Assembly (NCBI GenBank): GCA_002070185.1
Contig: MWCT01000001.1
Location: forward strand, 331,110 to 395,109
From: a candidate division BRC1 bacterium ADurb.Bin183
Lineage (GTDB): Bacteria > Sumerlaeota > Sumerlaeia > MWCT01
Direction of reading: 5' to 3'
DNA: 64,000 bases
In this document: positions 61,097 to 64,000 of the stretch, one piece after another
How the letters are laid out: each line of letters starts with the position of its first letter
Numbering within the stretch: the stretch's first letter is position 1
The notes under the pieces: model-generated
Databases searched by the model: none
Seen by the model: the letters and a program-made list of their open reading frames with translations, nothing else
Told to the model about the DNA's origin: nothing
Program-made: the position numbers and the translations under genes

Positions 61097-64000
61097 TTAA
61101 AAACCTGGCAATCGCTTAATCAATTCATCGCCTGAAAGCGGCACCGCTTGGATGTGGGGCTTTTTTAATGTGCCGGTTATGTGATATTTAAAGATATACT
61201 TTCCCAGCGTTTCAAGAACGTCTCGAATCTGGCGGAGGATAGGAAAGGACATGAAGGTGTTTCGGCTGAATATCAAATAGCAGATGATATCCGTCTGCTC
61301 ATTGAAATCCACAGAGCCGGATGCATTAAGATTCATAAGCGGGCTTGTGAAATGGACATCTTTAAAATGCGCGCCGCCATCTCGAATTTTCATTTCGCCT
61401 TGAATGCGCGTGAACGATATATCATTGAACATAGTTGAATTCAATGCTTTGCCCAGCCCTTCCATTATCATGTTGCCAATGAGGCGGCTTTCGCGGACAT
61501 CAAACTCGGCTTCGCCGCGAATTGTGTCCGGATTGCGAGCCACGCCCGCCAACGAGGCAGTTCCCGTGAGAATACCGGTGAACTTTTCATCCTCGTTGCG
61601 CAAGGCGGTAATCGCCGGTTGCAGCGATAAATCCTTTACCTCGCCTTTGACTCCATAAGTGAAAGGTCCGGTGGGAAAAAGCAGACTGCCCGTTCCCGAA
61701 AGAGAACCGCCATAAGCATTCACGCTGGCTTTTTCAAAAATAAATTTATTCGGCGCATGAGGGAAAAAATTGTATAAGAATTTCCCATGGAAATCCGTCC
61801 CCTCCAGACGCTGATAAACCAATTCATCCGACATGATGTCGCCGCGAACCTCAATGGTGGGCGAGGTAAAATCAATATCCTGCATGGTGATAAAGCGGCG
61901 GTTGGGTTTGGTTGAAACCCATCCCAGCGTCCACTCTTCCAGAAAAAATTTCGGGAGCCGCACATTGAAATCCACGACAGGAGGGACGGAGTTAAAATCA
62001 ATCTTGCCCGAGCCGATGCCATTGAGGCTCTGACCGCAGTCGAGTTTTATATTATCGAAAGACAATCCATGTTTTGTGAAAAGGAATGTCCCATTAATAT
62101 TTTTCAAAGCGGCGGGCATATCAACATAGGCGAATCCGGCGCCGCGAGCCTGTATTTCGCCGCGGAAACCATATCGCGTTTCATCGGGTTGCATCATTTG
62201 ATAAAAGGCTTTGCGCAAGTTGGCGGAGGCAAAGGTTGCCTCCAACCCCAGCTCAATAGTTCCGGATGCGCTGAAATCCTCCTTGAGGGCGGGGAAAACA
62301 TCCAGCAATTTTCCAAGGTCAAAAAATCCATCAAGCCGGGCGGTATATTTTCCGCCAGCCATTTTCCCGTTCAATTGAAAAGGCATATCCGCGTATTTTG
62401 CCTTTAAGGTTTCAAGATTGAGATAACCGGGCGCAAATTGAAATACGGCGGCGCCTTCCTCCAAGCGAATCGGCTTTGGCGAAAGCCCCGGGTTAAATGA
62501 AAAATCATCGAGCGCAATCTCCCCCGATGGAATCATTTCGAACGGATTCAAAAGCGGTCCTTTGAGATTGATGCTGCCCCGAGCGCGACCTTTGAGAGCG
62601 CCTTCAAGGGCAGCCAACCGGAGGCGGTCCGGCAAAAAGGGGATAACCGTTTCAATATCTCCTTTGCCTTCGACGGCAAGGCTCGCATTCGGCTGCGCCC
62701 AGAAACGCGGCTCGCCGGTCAACAAACCGTCAATTTTGAATGATGCGTTTGCCAGACGTCCCTGCACTTCTCGCAACTCCATCAATTGTGGGCGCATATC
62801 CATCTTTCCGGTGGAGATAAATAACGGCTCCGGCAAAATCGGATGAATGAACGAGCAATCCCGAATCTCCGCCAGAGCATGAAAGGTTTTGCAAGAAGCG
62901 GGGACGCCGTTTTGGGGGAGCGCCATTTCAAGCGTCCCGGTTGTGTTTATCCAACCGGATATTTCTAATTCCTCCGGCAGTCCGGCATGACCCAACATCA
63001 GGTCAATATCGCCGACAGACAAATCCGCGCCCCACAACAGTTCAGCGGATTTGGGCTGCGAAATATCGGGAGCTCCGGAGATTTTTCCGGAGACTTGGAA
63101 ATTTCCATCTCCGAATTTTCCTCTCACATCCGTGAACGACGCGTTCGTGTTATTGATTTGAAACACGCCGGAAAGTTCCGTCAACGGCAGCGGAAAATCC
63201 TGATGCCGTATGGCGATATTTTTAAAAGGGACCCTCCCTTCGATTTTAATTTCTTGAAGATTTTTTAACGAGCCTTCCGCATTGAGGACAAGGCTCAACG
63301 ACTCGCGCTGAATCGCCATGTCCATGCGGGGCGGTAGAAAGAGCCCTTTTATCCGCTCCAGAATCAATCGGGAGATGGGCGTCTGTTCCAGAGTAAGGTT
63401 GAAGGGCATATCTTGATGCAGCGCCGTTTCTGAGCGAATGTTCAGAAAAGAATCGCCGATAACAATTGATGCGGGATCCAGTTTGAGCCGCCCCAAGACA
63501 AAATCCAAAATCCCATGCGTTTCCACGCGCAGGCTTGGTTCGCGAAAAGCGCCGGCAATGCCGGGCAAACGCAGAGAAACGGCGTCTGTGTCCAGAATGG
63601 AATCAAAAATCAGGTAACGGTTGGAAATAGCCGTGTCGCTTTCAATCCGCAAGTTTTTCACATCCATCTGGATACCCTTCATAGGAAAGGTATAGTTTCC
63701 CATGAGGATATGCGAGAATAGGGCGACAAATCGTTGGGGCTTTTTATCCGGCGAAAAAACCATAAACCCTTCCATCTCTCCTACCACTTCCGTGCGGATG
63801 GTTCCTTTCATCGTCATGCGCGTATTCATTCCCGGCTCATCATAAAACCAAAGTTGGATAGGGCGCAGCGACAAAATGGGACGTCCGGAGATTTTGCCTT
63901 TTTTGGATGCGGTGTAAAGGGGGATGGCGTCCAGAGTGACGCCGATGCGGGGAATGGAAGCCGGTCGTTTATCGCCTTTGATTGCAGACAGTTTGCTCAA
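61097..64000 (-). CDS. AsmA-like/DUF3971-type envelope protein, start outside window
   Basis: 967 residues are visible; the start lies beyond the right edge. The protein is a long series of beta strands without cysteine clusters, with repeated SG-x-I/L and LxLxG motifs (e.g. GRVPFKNIAIRHQDFPLPLTELSGVF, KISGAPDISQ). The last ~200 residues (ESRLIGNMIMEGLGKALNSTMF, FKDVHFTSPLMNLNASGSVDF, LGKYIFKYHITGTLKKPHI) match the AsmA-like C-terminal region. Such proteins form hydrophobic grooves and bridge inner and outer membranes in lipid transport (TamB, YhdP, AsmA). This supports an outer membrane in the organism. Its N-terminal anchor is not seen. Confidence 0.82.
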   Translation of the reverse strand: MSKLSAIKGDKRPASIPRIGVTLDAIPLYTASKKGKISGRPILSLRPIQLWFYDEPGMNTRMTMKGTIRTEVVGEMEGFMVFSPDKKPQRFVALFSHILMGNYTFPMKGIQMDVKNLRIESDTAISNRYLIFDSILDTDAVSLRLPGIAGAFREPSLRVETHGILDFVLGRLKLDPASIVIGDSFLNIRSETALHQDMPFNLTLEQTPISRLILERIKGLFLPPRMDMAIQRESLSLVLNAEGSLKNLQEIKIEGRVPFKNIAIRHQDFPLPLTELSGVFQINNTNASFTDVRGKFGDGNFQVSGKISGAPDISQPKSAELLWGADLSVGDIDLMLGHAGLPEELEISGWINTTGTLEMALPQNGVPASCKTFHALAEIRDCSFIHPILPEPLFISTGKMDMRPQLMELREVQGRLANASFKIDGLLTGEPRFWAQPNASLAVEGKGDIETVIPFLPDRLRLAALEGALKGRARGSINLKGPLLNPFEMIPSGEIALDDFSFNPGLSPKPIRLEEGAAVFQFAPGYLNLETLKAKYADMPFQLNGKMAGGKYTARLDGFFDLGKLLDVFPALKEDFSASGTIELGLEATFASANLRKAFYQMMQPDETRYGFRGEIQARGAGFAYVDMPAALKNINGTFLFTKHGLSFDNIKLDCGQSLNGIGSGKIDFNSVPPVVDFNVRLPKFFLEEWTLGWVSTKPNRRFITMQDIDFTSPTIEVRGDIMSDELVYQRLEGTDFHGKFLYNFFPHAPNKFIFEKASVNAYGGSLSGTGSLLFPTGPFTYGVKGEVKDLSLQPAITALRNEDEKFTGILTGTASLAGVARNPDTIRGEAEFDVRESRLIGNMIMEGLGKALNSTMFNDISFTRIQGEMKIRDGGAHFKDVHFTSPLMNLNASGSVDFNEQTDIICYLIFSRNTFMSFPILRQIRDVLETLGKYIFKYHITGTLKKPHIQAVPLSGDELIKRLPGF

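Noticed and set aside
1..64000. tRNA, rRNA, CRISPR array, insertion sequence or prophage
   Set aside because: No cloverleaf-like sequence in the spacers, no regularly spaced repeats, no transposase, integrase or phage structural protein among the translated frames.

Overview
The window is chromosomal DNA of a bacterium with roughly balanced base composition. It has about 47 protein genes, no rRNA, tRNA, CRISPR array or insertion sequence that I can see, and little spacer DNA. Lipoproteins with lipoboxes, an AsmA-like protein, a Wzt-type exporter ATPase and many signal peptides point to a Gram-negative-type envelope. The mix of golvesin-like modules, DUF4912, YD-repeat protein, an orphan GspF and several families I cannot name suggests an uncultured or candidate-phylum lineage (Sumerlaeota, Omnitrophota or similar). 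That placement is inference and weak. UGA is a stop codon, and prfB carries the classical +1 frameshift.

Layout. 1-5.2 kb: 3' part of an RHS/YD protein, a GAF-GGDEF-EAL cyclic-di-GMP enzyme, an FtsB-like protein. 5.4-10.4 kb: polytopic membrane protein, M20 dipeptidase, OGG2-type glycosylase, prfB. 10.4-17.8 kb: exported FAD oxidoreductase with a golvesin-like tail, a long Pro-rich TPR membrane protein, priA. 17.8-22.7 kb (minus strand): sugar-nucleotide cluster (UDP-galactopyranose-mutase-like flavoprotein, RmlC-like epimerase, RmlA-like nucleotidyltransferase), an orphan GspF and a UroD-like protein. 22.9-30.2 kb: sugar isomerase, small secreted protein, TatD and SpoU enzymes, acpP-fabF-rnc. 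30.5-33.6 kb: large exported amidase interrupted by a golvesin-like module, behind a sigma-54-like promoter.

33.7-42.8 kb (minus strand) reads as one surface-polysaccharide unit: DUF4912 protein, Wzt-like ATPase with a carbohydrate-binding tail, methyltransferase fused to a tandemly duplicated coiled coil, double GT4 glycosyltransferase, lipoprotein. The Wzt plus methyltransferase/coiled-coil pair resembles the WbdD/Wzt chain-termination and length-ruler system of E. coli O9a, in a different arrangement. 43.2-48.7 kb (minus strand) is a five-gene envelope operon I do not recognise: a 1072-residue coiled-coil lipoprotein, two small paralogous proteins, a 48-residue membrane protein and a secreted Pro-rich protein. 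It is the best candidate here for an undescribed system.

48.9-52.8 kb holds three genes for the end of reductive pyrimidine or beta-alanine breakdown. 52.9-54.1 kb has an ECF sigma factor and a membrane partner. 54.1-64 kb has a flavin reductase, a PAP2 phosphatase, a secreted glycoside hydrolase, an isocitrate/isopropylmalate-type dehydrogenase, an EndoIII-like protein missing one cluster cysteine, an HNH nuclease and an AsmA-like protein cut by the window edge.
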